The translations under genes and the position numbers were made by a program. The notes beneath the pieces are model-generated. The model had not been told where the DNA came from. It worked only from the letters and a program-made list of their open reading frames with translations, and did not search any database. From the NCBI RefSeq assembly GCF_028389875.1, contig NC_084667.1, forward strand, positions 64,148,570-64,212,569: a DNA stretch of 64,000 nucleotides, in the 5' to 3' direction. The stretch comes from Rhea pennata. Lineage: Eukaryota > Chordata > Aves > Rheiformes > Rheidae. This document shows positions 27,301 to 39,152 of the stretch, piece after piece (positions within the stretch are counted from its first letter, which is position 1; every line of letters begins with the position of its first letter).

Positions 27301-30300
27301 CTTCTGCGTTTTTCGTTTGGAACTTTTAGCATTTTCTTGTTCTTGCTGTCCACTGTTTCATCTGTAAAATGATTCTGTCTGATTCTGCTCCCATGGCAGT
27401 GGTCTGTATAGGGGGAATAAATTCCCACATGAGTAAGAGTAATACCAGATCCTATGTTCAGGTTCCTTCAGCTGTCTCCAGAGCGTCATGGTGATGCATG
27501 GTATCAAAGGGCTACATAGAAGCAAGCCTCAAATCACCTTCCTTTCACTGCTGCCTTCACATACATTTGTCTGCCAGTGGTGCCATCTCCACTTCATCTG
27601 TTTTCCTCCATATTTTCAGCTTTTTTTTCTCTCTTTTCACCCTTCCTTCTGTGCTACAGTCCATATAAAACATGTGAGCATATCCAAATATATACACTTT
27701 GTGATTTTCTGATGTTTCTAGTCTTTGATTACAGGCACAAAAATGTATAGTGTGGCATCTGACATCAATGTCATGTAAAAAAGTGAAATTAGGGTCCTAG
27801 TGTTCATACACTATCTCAGTTTCATTTTTCCTATGGCTTTATTTCCTGAGTATCCTCTTTTCTCTCTATTAACATGGTTCTCAAAGTCTCCCAGCCTATA
27901 TAGGTTGTTCCTGTTGTGCTCAAAATCATGTTTCTGGGCAGAGGAAGAACACTATATATATGTAAGTAAAGCCAAGAATTCATTGTTAGTATAATAAAAA
28001 TCTTAACAGTCTAACAGAAGAAACATCATTAGTCTAGATTTAATTATTATAGATAAACAAGTGACAATAATGTCACAGTACCTAATTACAAAAAAAAAGT
28101 TGCAATAATAGTAATAATACAATTAAAATTGTAACAGAAACACTTCCTGGTTTCTACCCTTTTCCTTAGTGTTAGCTCACCCTTCCCCTGCTCCTTAGGG
28201 TCATAAGGTTGGTGGCTTTGCTCTGGTGTTGGCAGAAGGAGGTGACAGAGGTGCAGCAAGCTGTCAGCGTCTGGAGTCCTTTGTGGGGAGGAATATGATG
28301 TTCAAGTTGACGGTTTCTTCTTTCTGCCCCTAGGACCCAGTCGGGGTCATTTTCACGTGTTTGCTAAGATGCATTTACACACGTTTCTCTTTCTTCATTG
28401 GACTGCAGCTCTGAGTTGCATCCAAATTTTATATATATGTTGCCTTTTACATATGTTAGATGCTGTTTCTTTGATCTCTTTTTTTGCCCCTAGAACTAGT
28501 TTTGTCCAGCTCCAGGTCTGCATTTTTTTCAGTGAGTTGTTTATAGCCATGGGGTCTTCAGTGCCAGGCCTGTGTCCCATCTCTTATTCCATGCCTGTAC
28601 TCATCTCTGCTTCATCCTGTGTCTCCACTTCTCAAGCCTCTACTACCGTATCACACCAGTATTTCTCTACATCACATGATTGCGTTCATAAATATCTTAG
28701 TCTACGCAAAGTAACTACTTGTTACTGCTATCTATAGAAAATTATGGTTGTACCATGCAAAGATAAACAAAAGTAAGCCAAATTAGCTATAGTCACTTGA
28801 TCATTCAGAAATTGCTGTCACAGCTAAACCAAGTAATACAAAGCTATACACAGGTCAAGAAAACTTCGGACAGAGTAGGCCTGACAAGCCTTAATGCTGA
28901 GGCCTTGCAAACTTGATACAAAATTTATGGCTTGCTACTAGAAATGGCAATACCAAATTACAGGGCTACATGAGTTTGCTCCTTCTTTGTTTTTACCTAT
29001 TGCAACAAAATGGAAAAAGGTCTAGTTTTCTCTGAAAAGTCATTTAACTCCTGAGTTATTTTCTTTTTTGCCATAACATGAGATTCCACTATACTGAGAG
29101 ATGCGTGTACATAGAATTAAACATTTTTTGCTTTAAAAACACAGGTCAGATTTTTAAAGCTAAGAAATGAGACAGAGAAGGATTAAAATGTACAGATTTG
29201 TAATGGTCTTTAGGTGATGATCTGCTTAGTCTTTAATACCTAATAGTTCTTCTCTCCTGTTTTGATGTAACACAGTGCAAAGATTCCCAGGCTTGTAAGT
29301 CTGTGCAGCCCCGTCACAGGGGGATGTACAGCTCAGATCCAGGAGTTATGTAGTTACATTTATATTAAACAAATATCAGTGTGGTGAAAAAGACTGCCTA
29401 AGGCTAGGCATGAATGGACAAAATGAGACATGTCAAGCCACAGAATGAAATGCATGTAGGGAAGGACATGTGGAATAACAGGAAAGCACTCCGTATTGGT
29501 GGTAAGAAGAAGAAATTTTTAAATTTCATATGCTTCACCAACGGGTCAGCAGAATCAAATAGCTGATGTAAATAGTGCTGTCTCAGGAAGGTAGTAACTC
29601 AGGTTAGGATGGGGAAGGAACAAGATAGCACGCATACCTAGAGAACGTAAAGGTTTTCAGATCATCTTTGTCTGATGAAATTCACTTTTTGGTAGTTAAA
29701 TAGCTGAAGCCATTTCAGAGGCATTTATAATTATTTTTAAGTACATGTAAAGACTAGGCAGAGCCAAATCAACTTCATTTCCTAGAATTGCCATACTGGG
29801 TAAGACACAAGGTTGGTCCTTCCAGGATCCTGTCTTCAACAGGGATCCGTAGTGCTACTTAGACAAGAAATACAAGAATAGTCAAATACTGAACGATCCT
29901 TCTTCTGCACAGTCTCCCTGAGAAATGAAGTGTCATGAATTTTCTTGGCTGGAGATGGCATCTGTGTTTTTGGGTTAATAGCTTTTGATGGAATTTTATG
30001 CTACATTGAATCATCAGTGAAATATTTTTCTGTTGCTTATTGATTCTTTTAATTCATGTATATGTTTATCCTCCATAGCAACCTACAGCAGTGAGTTCCA
30101 TGATTTATTTAAGAACACAGATATTCTTCTGTTTTAAACCTATTGTCTCAAAAGTTTATTGGCATCTCATAGTTCTTCTGTTCTAAGAAATAATGAATGG
30201 CTATTGTCCTCTTATCTTTTCCACCCCTTTTACTTTTCTCCATTCATGATTTTACATACATTTATTTTATGCCCCTTTAGTTGTCTCTTTTGCAGGCTGA

Positions 30301-33300
30301 CGAATCCTCAGAACAAGAACAGTTGGAAAAATCATCCTAGATAACAGTTTACTGCCAAAATGGAATAACAAACCCAGTTGGTTTGAGGGGATCTGTTCTC
30401 AAACTGGAACTAATTTGTATTTTCCTTAATAACTCAGAGGATAGAATAAAGAGAATATTTATCATATGTGTAGATGGCAAGTAAGATAGAACTAGAAGCA
30501 CCCTCTGGAGGGTAGAATTAGAATTCAGAATGATTTTAGCAAACTGGAGAAGTAATTTGGGGGAAAAAAAAAGAGGGAGGACATAAAAAATACAAATCTG
30601 TGTGCTTAGAAACAGTTGTCTGTACAAATCCAGCATGCAGGGAGTCTTTAAGCCTAGCAGTGGCAACTAGGACCAAAGCTATGAAGTTGAACAATAATAT
30701 GTAGTGGTAAAAAAGGCAACTATCAAACCAGTCTGTGTGAAGAGGAATATTGTATGTTAAGACATGTGAAGTAAGCTTTCTGTTATATCCAATTTTGGCA
30801 AGATACAACTGGTGTACATTGTCTGGTTTTGATCCCTCATTTAAGGAAGGGTGTCGATTATTTGGAGAGCTGAAATGAGTTCAGTAAAAATGATCAGAAG
30901 AAAGGTTGAAGAAATGTGTCACTCTTCCATTTAAAATAGAGCAATCTATGAGAAGACATGGTAATAACCTCCAAATACATAAAAGATATATTGCAAGATG
31001 ATAAACTTTTCTTCTGTCCACTTTTGATGAGATTAATAACAGGGAACATAGCAGATTTAATTTAAGAAAAAGTTTGCCCCTAAGAAAGCAGTGACAGCAC
31101 AGATAGTAAAAATAGTAAAACCCTAGAATCAACTGTCTGAGACATAGTATCTCTATTGCTAGGGGTTTTAAGGATAGATCAAACATCTGTCATGGGTACT
31201 TAGGTCTAATTGATCCTGCTGTAGAGTGGAGGGATGGACTAAGATGACCTCCTGGGATCACTTCCAGTCTTATTTTCTATGTTTTTTCCCCTGCACACAT
31301 TGAATTATTTATGCATTAAATGCTGCCTAGATTGTTTTATTTTCATTAAAGAATGACTTCAAAACTGCAACTGAGAATCTGCATCAAAAAGAACAGGAAT
31401 TAAACCTAAGCAGACTAACCTTGGAAGAAACCCAGAGAGAATTGCAAGAGAAACATAAAGAATATGAAGAACTCAGGAAATCATTTTTAAGTAAGTATTA
31501 TGTAGCTGTTCTGCAGGGTGGGACTTTCTCTTGCTTTTCAGAAAGCATTTTTACTATGGTCCTTTGGCTATGGTTTAGGTGAACAGTACAGCAAACAGAA
31601 ACTGAGCTCTTTGAAACAACTAGAATCTGTAGACATGGCCATAACATAAATTGATGATATTAAAAAAAATGCCAGACATGTTAAACAGATCACTTACCAA
31701 CAGAACCTAGTTTCTCTTATAATAGCTTAACTTTACTGTTGAGCCATTACACTGTCTAAAAACCCTTTCTCTGCTTTTTAGAAAAGAAAGATGAAGAGAT
31801 GAAAACCAAAAGAGCCATTGAGCGGTCAATCAAGACTACTGGGAAGCTCAAGGAGGACATGGTAACCACTTGAAACTTAGCTACACTTTTCTGTGAAGTT
31901 CCCCCTCCCAGTAAAGAATAGGCACCCATGGAGACTGGGGATGACAGGCTGGGGTCTTGTGCTTCTATGATTTCACGTTCAGTTCCACAATTGCGTCATA
32001 CAGGGGTTTCCTTCTGGACATGCTTCATAGCCCAGCTCAGCCTGTGGTCCTGCATTTGTAGCAAACTGCCCTTATGCTTGATTTTGCATCCCTCAGGCAT
32101 GTGAGCACGCCAAAGAGAAGCTAGGAGTTGCTCGAGTGAACAAAGGCCCCTTGAGAACCTGCTCCTATTCAGATGCTTGCTACTGCTGGGGCAGGAGATT
32201 CTGCTGCTTCAGTAATCCACATTTGAAAACATTTCTGTATCTTTGCCTCTTCTTCATTTCTGACTTCAGGCCTTCAATCAATGTTAGTGTGAGGAGAGAG
32301 AAAACTGTATGGTTGTAGGGGTAGATGCAATGGTTCAAAAACTCTTAGGAAGGGTGGAGCTAATGTTCCCCAGCCAGAGAGTCCCTACAGAGGTTGCACA
32401 GTGAGTCTGCCTGTCTGCCCCACTCAGACCTGCTACAGTTGGTGAGTCTGAGCACAGCAGTCACAGTGCACATGAGACCTGCTGTGCCCACGCTGGCCAT
32501 TTTTACAGTGCACACACAAACAGTCTCAGCATGTACTGTCACCATTTGTCTAGGTCTGCTGCACCTCAGCAGCCTGGCCAGAGCTTGCTGCAGCTGGGCT
32601 CTACGTCCCAGGCATCCAATTAGATTCCTTTTTCTTTTTGGTGTCTCTACCAGAGCAAAACTTCCAGGTAGCAAAGGTGCATATTTGCATCTTCTGGGGT
32701 TAATGGGATGAATTAAAAGTTTTTAGTTACTGATAAGTCTACAATTGTTTGTATAAAAGATACTGAATAAATGACACGAAGATGAACAGATCAGATTGCA
32801 GGACTCATGCCCGAGTGGTCTGATACCTAGGCAAATCTGTCTGGTGACCGCTTCACAGAAGCCACATCAGCGCGGAAACTGTCTCTTGTTCAGAGAAAGG
32901 AGACCTGTTTCTCTAGCCAAGCAGTACAGTGCAAAACCAATTGTGTACCGCTGGACGTGAAATGTGTTATTTCTGCCATTGGAGTGGCCCTGTGGTAGGG
33001 AGGTCACTTCATGTCAGAGCTGATTCCTTTCTTATGGACTGTGAACAGTTGCTCCTCCTCTCTGTATCTCTTTCTTCTTATTGGTAAGAGGGTTTAGATA
33101 CCTGTCTCAGGTGGCCATTTGAAATTTTTAAATGAAAGGTACCACATAGTAAAAACTCTTTTCAGTTTGTTTAATTAAAGTACGAAAATCCTATAGAGAG
33201 TTAAGATCAGTTGGCTCTAAAGGGTTTGTTTACAGTTGGAGCTGAGGAATGAATTGCGGATCAAGCGTGACACTGCGTTAGGCCAATTGAAAAATCATAC

Positions 33301-36300
33301 AGAGGACATGAAGTGGCTGGAAAGAGACATCTATGAGCTCAACAGAAAAGTCGACATTGTGAACACTGAGAACTGTAGATTAAAATCAGTGAGTATCTTG
33401 AGGGCTGACAATGTTCCTTCTCAGTATGAAGACCTTGTTCTAGTGTTGTTTTTTTACTGCGTTTTTTTCCAAAAGTGTGATGTTGATAGCTGTTGTGCTG
33501 CCTGCCAGAAGCCCCATGCCCAGCTAAGTGATAGGGTGCAGCTTCCCAAGTGAAGTAGGTGGTGAACTCTTGCACTCAGAACAGGCACTTGGAGAGGCTG
33601 TGGGACCTCCATCTTTGGAGCTATTAAAAACTCAACTGGATAAGGGCCTGAGCAACCTGATCTAATGTCAAAGTTGGCTCTGCTTTGAGTAGTGGGATGA
33701 CCTCTAAATTATTCTGTGATTGTATGGTATTTTTATCATGATAAGAGAAACACTGTAAATCAGAGAGGATTAATCAGGAATAATAGCTTCTTCAGCAGCC
33801 ACTCAACAAATAGGCCCTCTGGTCAGCAAAACGTCGGGGAAGAAAACCCACTTTGATTATATAGGCATTTAGTTTCCTGTTGACTTCTGGTGGGTGGAGA
33901 AACCTCTGTCTTTTCCCTGATGCATCCAACTCTGGTCTCAAGCAATACAGTTTTTGGACACTTCCATCCTGGCTAAGCATTTGACTTTGTACCCAGTTCC
34001 CATTTTTATGGAAGTGGTCTAAGCACTCAGGTACTGAATCCTCAATGGAAATGACTGGTTAGACACTAAATTGCCTATTTTACTTTTAAAATGGGATTTA
34101 AGCTGCTGGGTTATCCATATGCCTTTGGAAATATTCTGCATAACTTTAGGTCCTGGGCTATCAGACTAGTGGAACTTATTTCTCCATAAAACACTCAAGG
34201 AAAGCTTGTAAAAGAAGTGTCATTGCCGACTGGTGTCAGGCTGTTCTTCAGAGCTGAACCCTACATAGGCTGGCAGTGAAGATGTTGGGTACCAGCTGCT
34301 CTGTGGCTCTATCTGATTGTATCCTCACGGAAACAAAGGCTTCCATCAGAAAGGAAACCCTTGTTTACAGTACAAATATTCCTCCCCTTATGCACAGTCC
34401 GCTATCAGGCCTGAGAAGCTCTGGGTGGGAGGTTTTTGTTTTGTTTTTTGATGCCCACGTTGCACTAGGAGATGCTGTTTATTGTGTCTGACCTGGGCCA
34501 TTTCAGCCCAAACTGGGTGTTGTTCTGGGGACAGCACGAGCCAAGGATTAGCTCAGTTGCCCCACTGTGGGTGAGTCCATCCTCTCCTGGGGAAGAGAAA
34601 GCAGAACAGTTTTACTGTGTGAGCACGACCTGTGCGTTTCCACTTGCTCTCTGTGCCCAGATCCATTTTATTTGCTAGTATAGACATAGCTAGCACGTAT
34701 TTATTTTGGCAACTGTTAAAATGTGCTCAACAAGATAAAATGGACACTGTTGTCAAAGAAAACAAGCAAGTCCTGAGGAATACGTTAACTTTGTATATCT
34801 GTAAGGTTTTTTTAAATACTTCTTTCTAATCTCTTCAGAAACTGTGAGACTGTTAGATACTATTTAGTTTAGAAACTATTAAAAACTGAGACAAGTATTT
34901 ATCTATCTTTTTTTCATAGTGCAATGCACAGATAAAAGAAGACATTTTTGCAATGAATTTTGAAGCAGAAAGCCACAAGTCAGTAACAACCAAAATCCTG
35001 AATGACCTAGCAGTGCTTCATGGTAACATGTTAATAAATATTTCAAAACAAAAAGTGATATTTTTAAAGAATATCTTTGAATATCTTATGTCTTCTTTGC
35101 AGAACTCCCTACTATGTTTTAACTTTTGACTCTATTGTAGATCTTCTTCAGCAGGGATGGTCAGAGGACAGCTCTATTCAAAAGGTGAATTTCATTTTTT
35201 TATGCTACTTCTTTGTATAAATTCTTTGCTTACTATGTCAAAAATAAAATTTCCTACTGCAAATATGGCACTACACTTTCTGAAGTCATACAGGGGAAAA
35301 GTATTAAACTTGTGTTTTGTAGCTGCTATATGCCAGCATCGGCTAGTTAATGAAAAGCTTCCAGCAGAGCTACAGGTTTGGTGGCCAGGCAAATTATGGA
35401 AAAACAAGATAAACAAAACAAGTGTGTTAATATCTTGTGAGTTTTTTGTTTTTTAATAAAAAAGAAATTCTACTTTGTCTCATTACAGGAATTTTTGGAG
35501 AATGAACGGGAAATACTAAAAGCAATGACGGCTCTAATAACAAAAATTCAACAACGAGAGGAAAAGATCTATGATATTAATAGCAGACTACAAAATAAAT
35601 TGGAAGAACTTGATTCACTAGTTGAAAAAACATCTAGAGTGGTTCGCTGTAAGATATACCAAATTTATTCCTTTCCTTTTCTGCTCTTTCTTTTTTTAAC
35701 CCCATTGGACTTCTTTTGAATATGTTCGTTTTAGCAGCTTGTTAGAAAATAGTAGTACAGCTGTGTCATAGCAGATCACTGTTTTTGCAGATCTAGACTT
35801 ACAGTCACAGTGGAAAAGCTGATGCATTTATTAGCAGAATTAGGCATGCCTTACAACACAATTTGAATTTGAATATTATCATCTTTAATCTCCATTTGTG
35901 GCAATGACAGTGAAGGAGCTATAGAAAATACTGTGTCACTGATCTTTCAGAATTACACATTAGCATTTCCACAAAGGGTAAATAAAACTAACAAACCCTC
36001 AGTCCTGCAGTTTGTTGTTGCACGGTTATCGCTGTAGGACTACATAGTTAATTAATGTTTATGGTGTCTAGAATTTTACACGTGGGCGATTTGTACTGCT
36101 GTTTCCATTTAAATCAACAATATTTTATACTGTTTTCTTGGAGGGTGATAGGACAGAGGCTCATACAAGCAAAATCACTTGCTTCAGGTCCTCTTTTTAA
36201 TTCAAATCCTGCAGACTTCAGCTTCATTGTTAGTTCAGAGAGTTCTCATCTGTAGTGAGTCACAGGTTTGGTCTCTGCATGGCTGCAGTCTTGTTACAGA

Positions 36301-36577
36301 ATCTGTCTTTTAATCACGTTGTAAGGCTGAAGGGCTATGGCATTCAGGCTGCTTTGAAATCCTTGGGTGTGGGTAATGTGCCAAGAAGCCAGGGAGAGGG
36401 GAGAGGAAGCCACGGAGAGGAGAGACGTGGTGAAGAGGCTTGGTGCTGGTATTATTTTCTGTGTGAAATGTACAGGGCAGGCTTCTAGATAAGGAGCCTA
36501 CACAAAAATATTACTTGGTCATTCAAAAAATGTGTGTATTTATTTAGCTACATCTGCCTAACACTGTGACTGTAGTT

Positions 36578-36610
<33 letters not shown>

Positions 36611-37346
36611 TGCTAGTGAGAGCAAGTGTTGAAGAGTTTATTAATTTGTATTTTACACTCCAGATTCTGCTGAAGGCCAAAACAGTGGAGCCCTGAAGCA
36701 AAGGTAAACGTCTGGTTATGCCATGCACAGCCCATGCAGTGCTCTGAGTTCCTGTACACTTTGCTTTTAATAGACTCCCTGATTTCTAGACATTTAAAAT
36801 TAACATGATTCTACACCTAGCAATAGATGTACTCTTCACTAAAGCTAATTTTTACCTGAGATTTGTTGTTGTTTTTCTTTTTAAAAACAATATATAACCT
36901 AACTTTTAAACCCAGGCCTCATTGCCCATTCAGAATGCACATAAAAGCATACAGACATCATTACTATACCTTTACGAATGGCTTTTTCTGCATACTGCTG
37001 GACTGGCTGCTCACCTATCCACTGCACATGTACTAATGTGGCCACTGTGTGCAGATACAGGCTCAAAACTATGCTTAGGACATTTTAAAGAAAAATGTGC
37101 CTATGAAACTGCCAGTTATTGGACAGTGGTATTTTAATATATGAAGTTAGGACCGTATTTTTAGAACTGTCCTCTAGATACATGTGTCTGCAAATCATAT
37201 TTTGTATGTAGCAGTATAGCCAGAATTTGTCTGATTTCCTTAAGGAGATAAATTACTTCCTTAATCCCTAAATAAAACCTTGTTTCTGCATGCAAGATTT
37301 ATTTTGTTTGTGCACTGTTTTTAGAAGCCGTGAACGTGCCTGTTAA
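6348..37346 (+). CDS. CCDC175: CCDC175, coiled-coil domain-containing protein 175 (21 coding exons)
   Basis: Exons: 6348-6405, 9959-10044, 12008-12119, 13790-13925, 14783-15011, 15838-15960, 17305-17414, 19389-19470, 21664-21800, 21929-22039, 24743-24814, 25407-25542, 25847-25978, 31352-31490, 31782-31861, 33236-33388, 34920-35022, 35141-35184, 35489-35648, 36664-36703, 37325-37346 (TAA). All introns are GT-AG and phases join without a break, giving about 754 aa (human about 793). The protein is almost wholly Lys/Glu/Leu-rich heptad coiled coil with no catalytic motif or membrane segment. Identity rests on position beside JKAMP and on matches to remembered human sequence: the exon 1-3 product aligns without gaps over 39 residues ending in LEE, and exon 12 carries MLQWKILHLTKQ against human ITQWKMACLRKK. 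Exon 1 was chosen because its GTGGGT donor leaves one base, as exon 2 requires; ATGs at 6366 and 6375 are alternative starts. Molecular function is unknown, and the X-box promoter suggests ciliated or testis expression. Confidence 0.87.
6938..7189 (+). other. Unassigned open frame in CCDC175 intron 1
   Basis: A possible acceptor (ttctttag) is followed by 83 open codons to a TAA at 7187. Composition is exon-like, with phrases such as GYKPPRYKDVLGQKYQ near the start and ERRRKFYIS at the end. There is no ATG at its start and no clear donor. The GC-rich shore of the island also leaves other frames open, so it may be a chance frame. I do not recognise the sequence. Confidence 0.2.
7318..7346. repeat. 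Perfect 12-bp inverted repeat
   Basis: ATAAATGTGACC at 7318-7329 and its exact reverse complement at 7335-7346 flank a 5-base loop (TGCGG). It can form a strong hairpin in RNA. The arms place TGACC and GGTCA in everted orientation, which resembles nuclear-receptor half-sites. It lies in CCDC175 intron 1. Confidence 0.8.
10727..10783. repeat. (TA)n/(TG)n microsatellite with near-palindromic arms
   Basis: Alternating TA, with GT and then CA steps, reads gttatata... to ...tatataac, so the two ends are roughly self-complementary. It lies in CCDC175 intron 2 and is prone to slippage and cruciform formation. Confidence 0.85.
12751..12780 (+). other. Poly-C tract with back-to-back acceptor and donor
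   Basis: A run of 22 C (12751-12772) is followed by ACAG directly abutting GTAAGAG, with the junction at 12776/12777. This is the layout of a recursive (zero-length exon) splice site inside CCDC175 intron 3. On the other strand the run is G22. The host intron is only 1.7 kb, so biological use is uncertain. Confidence 0.45.
15233..15275. repeat. (TTTTATA)n and (CA)n simple repeat
   Basis: Short tandem tttttata units run into (AC)n in CCDC175 intron 5. Ordinary microsatellite. Confidence 0.7.
18030..18054. repeat. 11-bp inverted repeat, 3-base loop
   Basis: TGATTCAAACA at 18030-18040 is exactly complementary to TGTTTGAATCA at 18044-18054, with TTT between. It lies in CCDC175 intron 7. Confidence 0.75.
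19008..19092 (+). repeat. T-rich tandem repeat, unit about 34 bp
   Basis: About 2.5 copies of a unit built from TTTGTAT and poly-T blocks (TTTGTATATTTTTTTGTATC then a 14-base tail). Copies differ by single bases and T-run length. It lies in CCDC175 intron 7. Confidence 0.7.
20525..20790 (-). repeat. CR1 LINE, 3' end, minus strand
   Basis: On the + strand, 'aggatcatggaatgg' is followed by 'agatcatctagtccaacccc' and 'cacaacctctctgggcaacc'. This is the reverse complement of the CR1 3' end. The copy is 5'-truncated, as CR1 copies usually are, and lies in CCDC175 intron 8. It looks younger than the other CR1 pieces here because the diagnostic blocks are well preserved. Confidence 0.9.
29770..30345. 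repeat. Ancient LINE-like interspersed repeat
   Basis: 'attgccatactgggtaagac' near 29789 and a later block running to 'ttgtctcttttgcaggctga' near 30280 resemble a diverged repeat widespread in reptile and bird genomes, probably CR1/L3-related. It lies in CCDC175 intron 13. Family and orientation are tentative. Confidence 0.5.
30660..31285 (+). repeat. CR1 LINE fragment, sense
   Basis: The sequence passes through typical CR1 3' blocks: 'aatgatcagaagaaaggttgaag', 'tttaagaaaaagttt', 'gttttaaggatagatcaaac', 'ggatggactaagatgacctc', then 'cttattttctatg' at the end. It is diverged, lies in CCDC175 intron 13 and ends 67 bp before exon 14. The left limit may reach about 30400. Confidence 0.8.
33575..33728 (+). 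repeat. CR1 LINE, short 3' fragment, sense
   Basis: 'gaggctgtgggacctccat', 'ttggagctattaaaaactca' and the terminal 'attctgtgattgtatgg' are CR1 3'-end blocks, the last matching the octamer-like tail. It is 5'-truncated and lies in CCDC175 intron 16. Confidence 0.85.
36582..36608 (+). repeat. T27 homopolymer
   Basis: Uninterrupted run of 27 T, 55 bp before CCDC175 exon 20. It could act as part of an extended polypyrimidine tract for that 40-nt exon. Confidence 0.9.
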
Positions 37347-39152
37347 CTGGCCTTCCAGAGAACAAAGGAGACAAATACAAAATGAAACCATCTGCTGAGG
37401 AAGGCTCTTAGCTGTTGAGCAGCGCACAGCGCCATCGCGAGGTAGACTAGCTGAGAGACCACGCAAATCAACCCCACCACCGCCCCGGCAAGCTGCCTGC
37501 GGGCGCTGGCCCTTTTCACTGTACCTTTGCTTTGAAGTGGGTTGTCCGTAGCAATCTAGAGAGATGACACCATACGAAAGCTGTTATTGTTACACTTAAA
37601 TATGGAAAAATATACTGCTGTTTGTACCGCTACATCCAATGATCCATTCAGTAGAAACTGTTTAAGTTGAGGAAATCTACCTTCTCCTGTTACTGTTCTC
37701 GCCATGTCCATTTTGGTCCAACTGACTGATACAGCCATTGGAAATGCTGATATTAGTTACTGGGTCGGAATAAGCTAAATACCTGGATTTGATTGCCCTT
37801 CAATGCATAAGAAGAGCAACTGGCAGTCTGTTTCATGCTGCTGGTCTTTTTCAGGTTAGATTCATATTAAGGTATTCATAGAAGTACACAGATTTTTAAG
37901 AATATAAAGAAACTTTAAGAAGAGCAGTAGAAAAGTGATGATGATATCTCCTCTAGGAGATATGGCCTCCTATTTCTTGCTTTCTTTTTTTTTTTTTTTT
38001 CTTTTTTTAATCTGTGCTATTTTCTTTGTCTACATTGCATTTAAGATTACCCTCAAGGCTGTCCACATTGTCTATAGCCCTGCTACTGTAGTTATTCTGG
38101 CTGGTTATAGCATTCCAATAGCGATATCATGTAGAGATGGATGATTGGGACAGATTTATGCCTAAGACGCAATTATTCCTCTCCTTTCTCAGCTACTAAA
38201 TTCCACTCTTGTATGACCACAGCTGCTGTTGTATTATGGCTGCTGCTGTGGCCACACATCAGACTGATCCAGTTGAGGGGGAAAAAAAAAAAAAGTCAAA
38301 CAGCACAAGTTGTACACTTTTGGCGCTAGTAACAAACTGAACAAGCAGACACAAAGTTTTCCCACAGTAAGAGGTTGCTAAGGTGACGATGCTGAGAGAC
38401 GTAGACAGGGCTATATCCCTATATAACTACCAGATACTTCATAGCCTTACCTGCAGCAAATGGTTTGCTGGCAGAAGTTTTAAGGGATGAAAAAAACTTT
38501 ATAGTCTGTTTCTAGGTGGAAATCTGTAGTCAGGATATAAGAAAATGACTTTAGTGGGAAGGGATGTTACTAATCAATTAGGAGGAAGTCTCCATACCTG
38601 AATCAAGTACATAGAGTATAAAAAATACTTCAGAGAACTTCACAGTGCATTTCCTCTCCTTTCCAGCAAAGTGTGTGAAGCGTAGGTGAGGAGAAGCTCG
38701 AGCATTTCTTTTTTTTTTTTAAATCAAAATGAAATATTTGAACTTCTTTTCCTTTCTTGCTCTCAGGAGAACAAATTCCACATGGTAGGTGAAAGAAATT
38801 AGAAAATCTGAGAACCAAGTTCTGTTATTGTTTTATTCAGGCAACATTTAAAATACTGTATTAGGAAATAAACATATATAAGCAAAAAAAAATGTACTAG
38901 AATGTATCACAAGCTTTTTTACAGATTCACAGTGATAAATAGATAGAAAGACATTCCCTTTGATCTATATAAGCTGTTTATGAAGAATAAAAAGTGCAGC
39001 TTTTTAATATTCCACAAACTCACTCGAGGAGTTTCACCTTGAAGTCTTGTACACAAATAACTTCTTTTAAAACAGAAGCTTTCAAATGCATAACAAGCAC
39101 TAAACTTGTTTAATGCATATTATTAGGACAGCATTGTTGGCACAGGCTCTCT
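37347..39152. other. Convergent 3' region between CCDC175 and JKAMP
   Basis: Holds the 3'UTRs of both genes. For CCDC175 I see no AATAAA soon after the stop; AATAAA occurs at about 38866 and 38984 on the + strand, which would make the two 3'UTRs overlap. It includes A- or T-runs near 37986 and 38281 but no open frame that looks coding. Confidence 0.5.
38832..38837 (-). other. Candidate JKAMP poly(A) signal
   Basis: TTTATT on the + strand is AATAAA in the JKAMP direction, 316 bp past its stop codon. An alternative ATTAAA lies near 39002. Confidence 0.45.

Noticed and set aside
28140-28740. Possible LTR-like segment in CCDC175 intron 13
   Set aside because: I could not identify convincing ends, duplications or family blocks, so no element is called.
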